Positions 27,717 through 37,078 of a stretch of DNA of 64,000 nucleotides are shown here, piece after piece. The translations under genes were made by a program, and so were the position numbers. This DNA is from Deltaproteobacteria bacterium (lineage in GTDB: Bacteria > Myxococcota_A > Polyangia > Haliangiales > Haliangiaceae). How positions within the stretch are numbered: position 1 is the first letter of the stretch; each line of letters begins with the position of its first letter. The notes below the pieces were generated by a model. It saw only the letters and a program-made list of their open reading frames with translations, ran no database searches and was not told the DNA's origin. The stretch spans positions 1-64,000 of the forward strand of contig JAHDIH010000006.1 of assembly GCA_020630875.1 (NCBI GenBank), given 5' to 3'.

Positions 27717-29607
27717 ATGCAAACAACACGGGGAATTAGAAGAGTAAGTAGTCTTATTGCGGTAGGACTTTCGTGGGCGGTCATCGGATGTTCGGGAGAC
27801 AACGATAAAGGGCAAGAGCCAATTAACTTTACATCGATTAGGGTAGCTCCCAATTTCACCCAACTTCGAATCTAAGTATCCGCAAGCATTTTTAAGCGAG
27901 CCAAACTTGGTGACGTGAGAATGCACTCCGGACAACTTTCCAGGCGATGATCCTGACGATCCCAATTCTGGGTTAGCCCGTTGTTTGGTGCTTTAAGAAG
28001 TTCGAAGTAGATTCTTCACGCCAGGCCCTACGGAGCTTTCCAGCATTACCAGTGCAATTGACGGTCGGTTGGAGTTCTTTTTTCAAGATCCAACCCGGTA
28101 CGTGCCTTGCTTGGATCCAGCGAATACTGCTGGCGGCGCAATTGGGGACGATACCTTTGCCGCCTATGCTTCCCAAGACTTTACTTTGGGGGAAACGTTT
28201 CCGAACGGAGACACTTTTGATCCCGGTGTCGACTACTCACTCAATTGCATCCAAGACATTGATCAAGGCGCTGGCTGGGTTGGGGTTGGACAGGATAACG
28301 GCACCACCTTTATTCAACGGGGAACTAGTGATGGCGGCCCGGCTAGGTTCGCGGCGATAGCGCCAGATGGGACGGTCGATCTTTGGTACGTCAATCGTGG
28401 AGTCGCCTCAGGATTTGATACGGCTACCGGAACTGAAAGACACGGTCCTGGGACTTTAGCAGCTGCAGGAAATCTAACCTACGAAGGAACCACCGGCGTT
28501 ATTCATGCAAAAGCTGACGGCACTACCGATCATCTAGAGCTTACTGCAACAGGTACAGGTCTCGGAGACGGGTGTGGCTTTCATCTGCAGACCGACGGTG
28601 ACTTGTTGTTCTATACGGCCAATCGTAATCGTTACGGTCGGTGCAGCGACAGCGACTTTCAGAATACTGGACTTGTCCATGTGAAAGATGTGGATGGTGA
28701 TGGGACTATCTCTCCTGCAGAAGAATTTGGGGAAGAAGGTGAGTTTGAACATGTTGCATCTTTGGTAAATGTTGCCTACTGCTACGATGTTTCTGGCGCT
28801 TTAGCTGAAGAGGTGAATCTAGAGGATTGTAGTAACCGCGGATTGGGCTTTGCTGTTATTGAAAACACGGATGATCCTACCTCGCTCTTTGAGGAATCCA
28901 CACTGAGTATGCCAACCCTAAAGAGAGAACAAATTAAGGCCTTCAACGCTCTGCATCTTTTGAATACGCGACCCACAAACCTTCCCGAGTTCGCGAGCTT
29001 CGAAGCACCACCCGCGAGTACTACTACTCAGCCTGGACTATCGGATGAAATTCCAATTCCGCCCGCAGCTGCACCTCTTACATTACGTACGATGTGGTTT
29101 CGGCAAGACCATCCGAATTCTGTAAACTTTCCTAGTGCTGGTCATTGCCGCGATGTGATTCTCGACCAAGAAGATTTTACCATTCGGCAGCGTTTGGACA
29201 TTGGACCGGTCAATCCCACCACTAGAGGCCGTCTTGAAAATTCTCCCGTAGTTGCTGTACTCTTGAATGTAAATAACAGTTTTGGATCTCGATCTACAGG
29301 CAGTTTTGGTTGGAGTGAATTCTCCGGGGCGACAGTTACCATCACGAACAACGGCACCCCTATTGCTGGTATTGCTCCACAGACTTTTAATGCAGAAAAC
29401 CCAACCAACACGACGGCTCCCGATGGCGTACAACCGGCTGTTTTTACTTTCCCTGCAGGTTTTGATTGGGACAGCATTGGCTCGCTTGGCGTCACTTTCA
29501 CAGGCACTCAGCACTATCAATGCGGCACGGAAGCAGCGCCTAGTGAACCTTTCTCTAGGATGCCAGCGTTGGGACGCGTACAATTCGTCTACTTTTTCGC
29601 TCCCTAG
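27717..29607 (+). pseudogene. Broken lipoprotein gene between repeats R1 and R2
   Basis: A strong start (GGGGGA, 6-nt spacing, ATG 27717) opens a lipoprotein leader with signal MQTTRGIRRVSSLIAVG and lipobox VIGC, but that frame stops at 27873-27875. The rest is in another frame. Back-translating it upstream of the long open part (from about 28000 to 29607, 512 codons from a TTG at 28069) gives related-looking sequence (ECTPDNFPGDDPDDPN, FFTPGPTELSSITSAIDG) broken by stops near 27916 and at 27994. One frameshift and two nonsense codons thus sit within ~150 bp, while the remaining ~1.6 kb is clean. The body is strand-rich with a DVDGDGTISPAEEF calcium-type loop and several Cys; no family recognised. 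It could be a recent pseudogene or contain sequence errors. Confidence 0.7.
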
Positions 29608-29608
29608 A

Positions 29609-29725
29609 ATTTCCCTAGCGCGGCGTTACGCGAGACCTTGTAACCACCAGGTCACATCGGTTTCCTAGGCGACTTTGTCGGCCTAGCTCGAAAGCCTTGC
29701 GCTAGAAGATTCTAGGTTCGCTCGT
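29609..29725 (+). repeat. Structured 3'-end repeat, copy R2
   Basis: About 117 nt, aligning end to end with R1. P1 (CTAGCGC 29615-29621 with GCGCTAG 29699-29705) and the P3 loop ACCA are unchanged. P4 is CTAGGCGAC (29665-29673) with GTC plus GCCTAG (29677-29686), entirely different bases from R1 yet still paired, i.e. compensatory change. P2 keeps only CGAG/CTCG, and P3 has one A-C mismatch. P5 is CTAGAA (29702-29707) with TTCTAG (29710-29715). It starts 2 bp after the stop of the broken lipoprotein gene and is followed by a run of eight T at 29731-29738. Confidence 0.8.
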
Positions 29726-30001
29726 AGTTGTTTTTTTTGCCGGTTGAGCACCGGCTGAGAGTGTGTGGGAGAATAATCCAAACTCAGCTCCGTATGCTTG
29801 GCTCGGCTTTTGTGAGGTATCTGATACGTTTGTGCATGCTACGCTGAATCTTTCATGCGGTGATGAAGAGCACTTGGTCGGGAGTTTATCACTTGAAGGT
29901 GGATGGCAGCTTAATCACACTATGGCCGCCAGGGCGGTAATCAAATTTCCAGAATGCCATCAATGGCGCAGTCATCATCAAGTCAAATTGACCTCTGACC
30001 G
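29726..30001. other. Intergenic region, no supported gene
   Basis: About 276 bp between R2 and the broken YiiX-like gene. It holds a run of eight T and then a GCCGGT/ACCGGC hairpin; the T run precedes the hairpin on the plus strand, so it is not a standard terminator in either direction. The open frame starting at 29763 runs antisense into the broken peptidase gene and is not believable as a gene. Confidence 0.5.
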
Positions 30002-30597
30002 TTACTTGAAGTCTATGGTGCCGTCTCGTTTCTTAGAGTTTAAGATGATCGTTCCGAGTTCTGGCATTTGTCTTGGTTGAATGATTTTTGTGATGCCGAG
30101 TTTGTCCATGGGCATTCCCCAAGACCAGGCAACAAACTCCGAGCAGTAGAACCTCTTCTTTGACGGCAAGCCAAGTATGCCACCTATGTCATAGCCAGCC
30201 CCAATTACGGTTCTGCCTTTAGATACTGCGGCTGCACCTTTTTCTGCTGTCCAGTTATTAGGTTGACTAGAAGAAATCGATGGCTTTCCCTAAGGTATTT
30301 ATCAAGAGGCGTTTCGACAACCCCTTCCGCGATTGCTTCAAGTACCGTCATTTTTTCGTGATCGAGAAGCACCGCATGGGAATATTTGGTATTGGTGATT
30401 ACGGCAATGAAGTCGTCACCAGGATTATATCCCCGGCTGATGATCCACATGCCGTTTCCTCCTTCTTTTTTGACAGCTTCAATCCAAGACTGAGTTTCTG
30501 CTTCGTACTTCGGACCAGTTCGTCTTTCTAAACCATCAGCTCCTTTACAAGAGGCTAAGGTGACAAAGAGAACTAGAACGTGAACTAGGCGTCGCAT
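30002..30597 (-). pseudogene. Frameshifted YiiX-like cysteine peptidase lipoprotein
   Basis: A close copy of the intact gene just upstream (30678). It opens with a lipoprotein signal ending LASC and matches the intact copy through RGYNPGDDFIAVITNTKYSH (putative active His) to SHRFLLV. There, near 30263, one base is missing (GTC-AA-CCT where the neighbour has a full Lys codon), and the annotated frame stops at 30205. In the shifted frame the match resumes at once: NWTAEKGAAAVSKGRT, FYCSEFVAWSWG (putative active Cys) and on to a stop at 30002. A single deletion therefore explains the break. A sequencing error cannot be excluded. Confidence 0.85.
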
Positions 30598-30677
30598 TGA
30601 CTGCAAATATAGCTTGAGGTCAGATAGGCAACAAGTCCGTAAGGCACTTGCCTTATTTGGCGACAGAATATCCGAGA

Positions 30678-31274
30678 CTATTCGAAGTCTGCAATGCTAT
30701 CGCGCTTCTTGGAATTCAGCATTGTTAAACCGAGTTCTCGCAGATGCTTCGGATGGATTATTTTAGTGATACCTTTTTTGTCCATTGGCATTCCCCAGGA
30801 CCACGCAACAAACTCCGAACAGTAAAATCTCTTTTTAGAGGGCAAGCCCAGTATGCCGCCTATGTCATAGCCAGCACCTATTGCGGTTCTACCTTTCGCT
30901 ACTGCTGCCGCGCCTTTTTCCGGAGTCCAGTGTTTTGGCTTCACAAGGAGAAAGCGATGACTTTCTCGAAGGTATTTATCTAGTGGGGTTTCGACAACGC
31001 CTTTGGCAATTGCTTCAAGTACGGTCATCTTGTCGTAGTCCAGAAGCACTGCGTGAGAGTACTTGGTATTGGTCGTCACGGCGATGAAATCATCACCCCG
31101 ATGGTATCCACGACTTATGATCCACATACCGTTTCCTCCATATTGTTTTATGCCGTCTATCCAGGACTGCGTTTCGGCTTCGTACTTCGGTCCTGTAAGT
31201 CTTTTGAGGCCGTCTGCTCCTTTGCAACAGGTCAGGGCGGTCAACAGTACCAACGCTCTGGTTGTGTGATTCAC
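30678..31274 (-). CDS. YiiX-like (permuted NlpC/P60) cysteine peptidase lipoprotein
   Basis: About 198 residues from GTG 31274, chosen because it gives a compact lipoprotein signal ending ALTC and lies past the terminator of the next gene; the open frame extends to 31373. Catalytic features of the YiiX/YaeF type: His in TNTKYSHAVLLD and Cys in KRFYCSEFVAWSWGMP, in the circularly permuted order (His before Cys). Such proteins cleave or edit cell-wall or lipid-linked amides; the substrate here is unknown. The downstream copy is frameshifted, so this one probably supplies any function. Confidence 0.85.
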   Translation of the reverse strand: MNHTTRALVLLTALTCCKGADGLKRLTGPKYEAETQSWIDGIKQYGGNGMWIISRGYHRGDDFIAVTTNTKYSHAVLLDYDKMTVLEAIAKGVVETPLDKYLRESHRFLLVKPKHWTPEKGAAAVAKGRTAIGAGYDIGGILGLPSKKRFYCSEFVAWSWGMPMDKKGITKIIHPKHLRELGLTMLNSKKRDSIADFE

Positions 31275-31334
31275 AGATGGGACTATAGCCGCAGCTCCAA
31301 GTGCTAACAAGATTTTGTGGGATGGGCTTGTAAT

Positions 31335-31371
31335 AAAGAAACGCCAGGTACAGAGGATTTCCGTACCTGGC
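31335..31371 (-). terminator. Rho-independent terminator of the TSP3/OmpA operon
   Basis: On the minus strand, GCCAGGTAC (31363-31371) and GTACCTGGC (31343-31351) form a perfect 9-bp stem with an 11-nt loop, followed by GTTTCTTT. It lies about 35 bp after the stop of the MYXO-CTERM TSP3 gene. Confidence 0.8.
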
Positions 31372-31406
31372 ATTTTCTAGATTTCGATTTTCTAGACTTC
31401 GATTTT

Positions 31407-33911
31407 TTAGATCAGGTGACGTTTTCTTCTTATTCCGATAACAAATAGTCCTAGGAACAAGAGATACATCGGCGACCCAGCACCGTCGCATCCGCCACCT
31501 GCAATGCCCCATCCGTCTCCGAATCCATCATCATCTGAGTCCAGGTCTTGGAAGTCAGGAGTGCCGTCACCATCGGTATCGACGGGATTAGGGCCTGGCC
31601 CCGCTTCGTCTGCATCTGGCAGTCCGTCTCCGTCGCTGTCTTCATCTCTGAAGTCATCGTCGCCGTCTCCATCAGTGTCCATTCCTTCTGGGAACAATCC
31701 TCCTGAGCCGAAGATAGGCGTATCTGGATCGCTACTGTCTGGCGTTCCGTCGTTGTCGGAATCATCAATAGGATCCATAATCCCGTCTCGGTCGGCGTCG
31801 CTGCCGCTGTCTATTACTCCATCGTTATCTGCATCTTGTTCTGGCCAATGACCTTCGTCAATATCATCGATGCCATCGTTTTCGCTATCTAAGTCGCGGA
31901 AGTCTGGATCGCCATCGCCGTCGGTATCTACCGGTCCAACGATTCCATCGCCACCAAATCCTGAGGCCGTATCAATTCCATCGGTAATGCCGTCGCCATC
32001 GCCATCGGGACCATCACAAACCGCATTGGAGTCCGCATCAACGCAACCACTACCACCTTCGATAGTATCGGGAATGGTGTCGTTATCTGAGTCAAGGTCT
32101 CGCCAATCACCGACGTAATCGTTATCCGTATTTACGGGTTGGTCTGGTCCCATTCCGTCGCCGTTGTAGTCAGGAATATCTGATTCGGGGATCGTTTCTA
32201 AGCTATCGCAGAAACCATTCGCTCCGAAGCCTCCGGCACAATCGACCATTCCATCAGCGTCGGCATCCGGTTCGTTGTGTCCAGCTTCTTTGGAGTCAAG
32301 GATGCCATCATCGTCGGAATCCAAGTCGATTTGATCGGGTACTCCATCTCCATCCGTATCTACAGACGATGGTCCTTCAATGCTGTCTGGAATGCCATCG
32401 TTGTCATCATCAACATCGATGTAGTTAGGAATGCCGTCGCCATCAGCATCACCTTCGCCGGCGTCGCAAACGCCATCGTTGTCAGCATCAGGCCCATCGT
32501 TGTTTTGTGCCGGCGGACCACCATTTTGCGAACAGTCGTCGCATAAGTCGTTGTCACGGTCTCCGCATTTCATTGGATCGTTGGGATCAGAACCCCAGAT
32601 GCAAATTTCATCTACGTCGGGGACCGTATCTCCATCCGAATCTCCAGCTACGACGTTAATTGAAACCGGGCTACTATCGACTGCGTCAACATGGGTGTAA
32701 GAGTCAAGGAATGCTTCATTCCCTTTTCCATTTGCGTTAAATGCTCCCCAGCTTCGAGCGTCCGTATTGGGAATAGCGGTTCCGGCATAGGGGCCAGAGG
32801 TTATTCCTGAAGGACCACTAGAAACTAAGCCATCCGCTCCGTTTGGCATGTTTTGTACATTTCCTTGAACTTCGTAGTCGGAGAAGAATATTGGTAGAGG
32901 AGTTCTATTTAGCGAGGCATCCAGAGAGTAGAGTTGCAAGCCTTCGTAGCTTGTCTCAATGTCTTGGGCGATGTAATGAAACTCGCCGACGGACAATCTG
33001 ACGATACATTGATACGTACCTGGGCCAACCGGATTCCCGGCGTTGTCATCGCCATCCCAGGTGATAGTGTTGGTACCGGTGACGGCAGGAAGCAATATTA
33101 CTCGGTCTCCTTGGCCCGTGGCATCGTAGGTACCGTCTTGATCTAGATCGCAAATGAGAGTTCCTACACCGTCCACGTTCGACTGGTATTCGAAAATCGC
33201 TCCGCCGCCCACACCAACTGCAGTACAAGAAGCTAATGGAGTACCGCCGCCTCCGCCGCCCGCGGTAGGATCGAAACGAACTCCTGTCACCACAGGAGGC
33301 GTAAAGGTGTAGTTCGAAACTTCCGGTGGGTTGAGGTAAATTTTGTGCTCAGGCGTGTAGGTAGCAGGTCCCCCGCGAGCCGCACTGCGACCAGAGAAGG
33401 GCGCATTAAGTCCAATTGTATTTGAACTAATGGTGTACACGTTTCCAGAAAGTCCATCTGTTTTCATTTCTACCACAACAGAATCTGCGGCAGATCCGCC
33501 ACTCATCAAAGCGTAGACACTTGTCTTTAAGGATTCGGTTTCTGCGTAGCTTCCAGTGGCAAAGCTCCATTCTTGTGAGAACAGACGTCCTTTTCCCGTA
33601 GCCGTACCGGAAACAACAACGTCCCAAGTCGTTTCTACCGCGTTGGATTGCAATGCGTGTTCACCGGTTTGAGTGGTGGTGTACGCTTGGCCTGAATTAA
33701 GCGTGGCTACCACATTGTTTCCAGGTCCCGTAACTTGCAGTTGCCCCGTTCCCGTCCAAGTAATAGTTTCACCTGCCGTTAAGATATCGACTCCCATCAC
33801 GGTATTGGGTTGCATATTTTGATCGGCTCCGACTTCGAGACTACCTTCCGCATTGGCAATCCCCGCCCAGCAGGTTGTGATAAGTAGTGCTGTTTTTATT
33901 GTTTTATACAT
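31407..33911 (-). CDS. Secreted TSP3-repeat protein with MYXO-CTERM tail
   Basis: 834 residues. Signal peptide (MYKTIKTALLITTCWAGIANA), then an adhesin-like beta-rich N-terminal half (to about residue 450) with a poly-Gly linker near 226. From about 450 to 800 it is a string of calcium-binding thrombospondin type 3 units (DSDGDTVPDVDE, DTDGDGVPDQIDLDSDDDG and so on). The end GGGCDGAGSPMYLLFLGLF plus Arg/Lys is a MYXO-CTERM-type sorting tail for cell-surface anchoring. It shares blocks such as EAGHNEPDADADG and FGANGFCDSLET with the giant protein at 52781. Its ribosome site AAGGAG (33919-33924) overlaps the stop of the OmpA gene, so the two are coupled. Confidence 0.92.
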   Translation of the reverse strand: MYKTIKTALLITTCWAGIANAEGSLEVGADQNMQPNTVMGVDILTAGETITWTGTGQLQVTGPGNNVVATLNSGQAYTTTQTGEHALQSNAVETTWDVVVSGTATGKGRLFSQEWSFATGSYAETESLKTSVYALMSGGSAADSVVVEMKTDGLSGNVYTISSNTIGLNAPFSGRSAARGGPATYTPEHKIYLNPPEVSNYTFTPPVVTGVRFDPTAGGGGGGTPLASCTAVGVGGGAIFEYQSNVDGVGTLICDLDQDGTYDATGQGDRVILLPAVTGTNTITWDGDDNAGNPVGPGTYQCIVRLSVGEFHYIAQDIETSYEGLQLYSLDASLNRTPLPIFFSDYEVQGNVQNMPNGADGLVSSGPSGITSGPYAGTAIPNTDARSWGAFNANGKGNEAFLDSYTHVDAVDSSPVSINVVAGDSDGDTVPDVDEICIWGSDPNDPMKCGDRDNDLCDDCSQNGGPPAQNNDGPDADNDGVCDAGEGDADGDGIPNYIDVDDDNDGIPDSIEGPSSVDTDGDGVPDQIDLDSDDDGILDSKEAGHNEPDADADGMVDCAGGFGANGFCDSLETIPESDIPDYNGDGMGPDQPVNTDNDYVGDWRDLDSDNDTIPDTIEGGSGCVDADSNAVCDGPDGDGDGITDGIDTASGFGGDGIVGPVDTDGDGDPDFRDLDSENDGIDDIDEGHWPEQDADNDGVIDSGSDADRDGIMDPIDDSDNDGTPDSSDPDTPIFGSGGLFPEGMDTDGDGDDDFRDEDSDGDGLPDADEAGPGPNPVDTDGDGTPDFQDLDSDDDGFGDGWGIAGGGCDGAGSPMYLLFLGLFVIGIRRKRHLI

Positions 33912-33922
33912 TCTGTTTCTCC

Positions 33923-35608
33923 TTAATCAAACGTGTCAGACGACGGACCATTGTTGTTTCTTTGGATTTCTGCGCCTTCGAGTCTAAATTCAACCCGACG
34001 ATTCGCGGACCGACCTTCGTTAGTGTCGTTTGATTCGATTGGGTTCGTTTCTCCGTAGCCTTTCGCGGTTAGTAGACTTTCCGACACGCCTTTGCCAATC
34101 AGGTATCTACGAACCGACTCAGCTCGACGTTGCGACAAGCTTAGGTTCGATTCCTCGGAACCACGAGAGTCGGTGTGTCCTTCTACGGTTACTCCTGTAA
34201 TTTCTGGGTGATTTTGCAGGACCCGAGCTACGTTGTTTAGTAGGGCGTAGGACTTTTTGCGAATCGTGGCTTTGTTGGTTTTGAAGTGAACCTTGCCAAT
34301 GATTTCGAGACCACCATCGGTAATCCTGACAAATTGCTCATCGTTACAACCCATGTACTCAACTTTTCCAGGCTCATCTGGACAGTTATCTTTGTTATCC
34401 ACCACGGTGTCTCCATCGCGGTCAGGGCAACCCTGTGCAGAGACCTTTCCAGGTACGAGAGGACAGCTGTCGTCGACGTCCAATACGGTGTCTTTGTCAT
34501 TGTCAGGATCCGGACAGCCATCGTCGTCTTCGTAGGTATCGACGTCTTCCGGTTTCTTAGGACATTTATCGTCAGCATCCATGATGCCATCGCCGTCAAT
34601 GTCGCCTGGCTCAGCAGGACAACCTTCGTTGCTTCTTGGACCTTTGACGTCGGGACAGCGATCTTCTGAGTCGATAATCCCGTCACGGTCTCTATCGTTA
34701 CTTGCTTTTCGATCTCCGAATCTAATGCCGACTAGTGCTCTCCAGTCCGGAGTACCGAATCCTTGCGCCAGTCCCACACCACCGGCAGCAAAGAGTACGA
34801 ACTTGTTGATGTGCCAAGAAGCTCCAAGCTTCGCTTCCGCGTGATTTCCGTTAAAATCACCGAACGGTGCGGCTGCGTGGGTCGCATAGGTGAAGGTACC
34901 GTCGACCTCAACCGTGTCCGTTACAAAAACGCCAATTCCTGCCTTGAGGTACAGCTCGTCTTGAACGCTGAGGTTGACCAGTTGCTTGTTTTTTCTGGCT
35001 CGGTAACCTACGTTGAAGCCAATCCTGTATTTCTGAAGACCGGTTTCCGTCATGTCTCCAAAAGGCTTTGAGATAAGGAGCTCGGGGATGAAGGTTAGCC
35101 CTTTATCTCCAAAGAAATCAGAACTCGTTCCCGTAGGAAGCGTGATTCCCACCATGACACTCAAGTCAACTTTGTGTTTTTCGCTACGTAATAATTGCAG
35201 CTTTGGATAAAGGCGGATATCTCCAAGACCGATTTTGTCAACGCCTCCGCCGATTCCAGCGGCAAGGTCTTGCCCTTGCGACAAGATCAAAGGAATTTCA
35301 ATTCCAAGTTGGATACGGTCCCACAATGAGAAAGCTCCCATGATGCCGGCCCCGACTCGGTGCGACACCAAATCACCAACCCGTTCTCGGTTTCCATTCA
35401 CCGTTCGGTACACCGTCAGCGGGTCATCCGCGTATCCACCCCAAAGAGCAAAGTCGTAGGATTTATGCGGTGCCACATCCGCAGATTCCACGTCTAGAAT
35501 TCCCGCCCGATCACTGGATAGTCTAAATCGTTCTACCGGAAAATCAGTCTGTGCTGCTACTGTGTTACTCAAGGATAGCGCTGCTAGCGCCATTATATAA
35601 TGTTTCAT
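33923..35608 (-). CDS. OmpA-family outer-membrane protein with TSP3 repeats
   Basis: 561 residues from ATG 35608, preceded by GGGGGAG and starting a signal peptide ending VAAQ; the frame extends to 35668. The first ~290 residues are a beta-barrel (IGLGDIRLYPKLQL, LVGIRFGDR). Then five TSP3 units with CPD motifs (EDRCPDVKG, DDKCPKKPED, DDSCPLVPGK, KDNCPDEPGK) form a rigid calcium-binding stalk. The C-terminal OmpA domain has the peptidoglycan-contact motif TVEGHTDSRGSEESNLSLSQ and RRVEFRL. It tethers the outer membrane to the wall. It precedes and is coupled to the MYXO-CTERM gene. Confidence 0.95.
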   Translation of the reverse strand: MKHYIMALAALSLSNTVAAQTDFPVERFRLSSDRAGILDVESADVAPHKSYDFALWGGYADDPLTVYRTVNGNRERVGDLVSHRVGAGIMGAFSLWDRIQLGIEIPLILSQGQDLAAGIGGGVDKIGLGDIRLYPKLQLLRSEKHKVDLSVMVGITLPTGTSSDFFGDKGLTFIPELLISKPFGDMTETGLQKYRIGFNVGYRARKNKQLVNLSVQDELYLKAGIGVFVTDTVEVDGTFTYATHAAAPFGDFNGNHAEAKLGASWHINKFVLFAAGGVGLAQGFGTPDWRALVGIRFGDRKASNDRDRDGIIDSEDRCPDVKGPRSNEGCPAEPGDIDGDGIMDADDKCPKKPEDVDTYEDDDGCPDPDNDKDTVLDVDDSCPLVPGKVSAQGCPDRDGDTVVDNKDNCPDEPGKVEYMGCNDEQFVRITDGGLEIIGKVHFKTNKATIRKKSYALLNNVARVLQNHPEITGVTVEGHTDSRGSEESNLSLSQRRAESVRRYLIGKGVSESLLTAKGYGETNPIESNDTNEGRSANRRVEFRLEGAEIQRNNNGPSSDTFD

Positions 35609-35891
35609 TCGTCTCCCCCAAAAATCGATGAATATATGAGAATGTAACTCATATCTTTCTATTCCCACAAGGTACGTGCTGTAAGATTCCGACTTCCCTA
35701 CAATGGATCACAAGCTGCCGACTTAAATAAACATTTTACGCGATGAATGTTTCGGTCGTCTTAATTTCTTCGATCGAAGTGAATCTTGAACAACGCTAGC
35801 GGTTTATGCGGAAGCAGTTCTTTCGACTTGTAAAAATATTAGTGGGGGAATTTCTACGGTCCGCCAATGTTCAAGTGTACAATTTGGGACT

Positions 35892-36350
35892 ATGCGCGCC
35901 AAAACTCACCCGCATCACTTCGATTTCTCTCATAACGCTGTTCCTCAATTGGCTTTCAATGACCCGGAAATGCTCGCTGACAACCTAGGGTTGGATGCTG
36001 ACGGTGTGTTTACCGGACTTTGGAATTACGTCGGAACATTGCTGGAAGAGAACAAGATGCAACGTCTGACAGATAGTATTACCGTATCGAAACGGAAGCT
36101 GATTACCGGGCCTGACGTATGGGTCGTTGAGATGCCTAAACCGCAAGCTGAGCATGAGTCGTATTTTTGCGCTATCGCTCAGCAATCCAAAAGTAAGCTT
36201 TGGGCGTTCGCCTTGGACAAAGGAAGCGGAACATCGCTAATCTTCAAAGTTTATCAAAAAGACAAAGAGACCGTGGCTCATGGTTTTTCTGGAGAGCCAT
36301 CAATCAGTACTTTTCTTATGGCCATACAAGAAGTAATGTCCGCTGCATGA
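35892..36350 (+). CDS. Conserved-looking cytoplasmic protein, function unknown
   Basis: 152 residues, no signal and no membrane segment. It opens HHFDFSHNAVPQLAFNDP with many His and ends FLMAIQEVMSAA. A segment LITGPDVWVVEMPKP and the block FALDKGSGTSLIFKVY suggest an alpha/beta fold, but I cannot name a family. Its stop overlaps the patatin start (ATGA), and patatin, mutY and folE follow with the same overlap, so it heads a four-gene operon. Confidence 0.7.
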   Translation: MRAKTHPHHFDFSHNAVPQLAFNDPEMLADNLGLDADGVFTGLWNYVGTLLEENKMQRLTDSITVSKRKLITGPDVWVVEMPKPQAEHESYFCAIAQQSKSKLWAFALDKGSGTSLIFKVYQKDKETVAHGFSGEPSISTFLMAIQEVMSAA

Positions 36351-37078
36351 ACACAAGAACATGGCTTGCTGCCGAGCCATTTACCCTCACTCTGTCTTCC
36401 GGATTCTTTAGCTTCTTCGCACATTGCGGAGTCATCTCTGTATTGGAGCGTGAGGGACTGATGCCTCACAGAATAACAGGCTCTAGCGCTGGTGCTTTGA
36501 TTGGAGGGTTAGTCGCTTCCGGCACACCGGCATCTGAGATTAGCGAAAGGCTACTCAGGTTAAAACGAACTGAATTTTGGGATCCCGCTGTTGGTTTAGG
36601 CTTACTTAAAGGAAATCTTTTTCGGAACGAGTTACGCAAGCTGGCAAGCTGTGAGACGCTGGAATCTTGTCCTATTCCGTTAGCGATTTCTACCTTCGAT
36701 GTTTCATCGCGAAAAACGGTGGTTGTCACCTCCGGTGATTTGGCCACGGTCGTTTCAGCGTCATGCGCTTTTCCTGGATTGTTTCAACCTGTCCGCATTG
36801 ATGGGAGATTGGTGAGTGACGGAGGAATTGCCGATCGACCTGGGCTTGCCGGTGTTGCCAACGGTGATCGGACGTTCTTTCATCATATTTCTAGTCGCTC
36901 TCCCTGGAGACGATTTCATCCGTCTTCTATGGAAGTTCCCATACGTGAAAACATGCGCACCTTCTCCGTTCCCAATTTGCCAAGAGTGACACCCTTTTCT
37001 TTGCAACGAGGTAGGGAGTGTTATGACGCAGCGGTAACCTATACGGAGCGAGAACTTTCGCTTGTGGCCGCGGCTTGA
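36347..37078 (+). CDS. Patatin-like phospholipase
   Basis: 243 residues from ATG 36347, which overlaps the upstream stop; the frame extends back to 36200 but without family features. The nucleophile Ser sits in ITGSSAGALIGG (GxSxG) and the dyad Asp in VSDGGIADRPG (DGG). The usual glycine-rich oxyanion loop (GGGxRG) is replaced by SSGFFSFFAHCG, seen in a side branch of patatin-like proteins. Such enzymes hydrolyse lipid acyl esters at the membrane. The C-terminal end is short. mutY starts inside its last codons. Confidence 0.85.
   Translation: MNTRTWLAAEPFTLTLSSGFFSFFAHCGVISVLEREGLMPHRITGSSAGALIGGLVASGTPASEISERLLRLKRTEFWDPAVGLGLLKGNLFRNELRKLASCETLESCPIPLAISTFDVSSRKTVVVTSGDLATVVSASCAFPGLFQPVRIDGRLVSDGGIADRPGLAGVANGDRTFFHHISSRSPWRRFHPSSMEVPIRENMRTFSVPNLPRVTPFSLQRGRECYDAAVTYTERELSLVAAA

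Noticed and set aside
27431..29725. Integron attC-type sites flanking a gene cassette
   Set aside because: The repeats follow stop codons like attC sites, but the core RYYYAAC/GTTRRRY ends are absent, no integrase is in the window, and the conserved closing stem is CTAGCGC/GCGCTAG instead.
29763..30080. Open frame after repeat R2
   Set aside because: It has no signal or domain and runs antisense into the broken YiiX-like copy, whose coding sense is clear.
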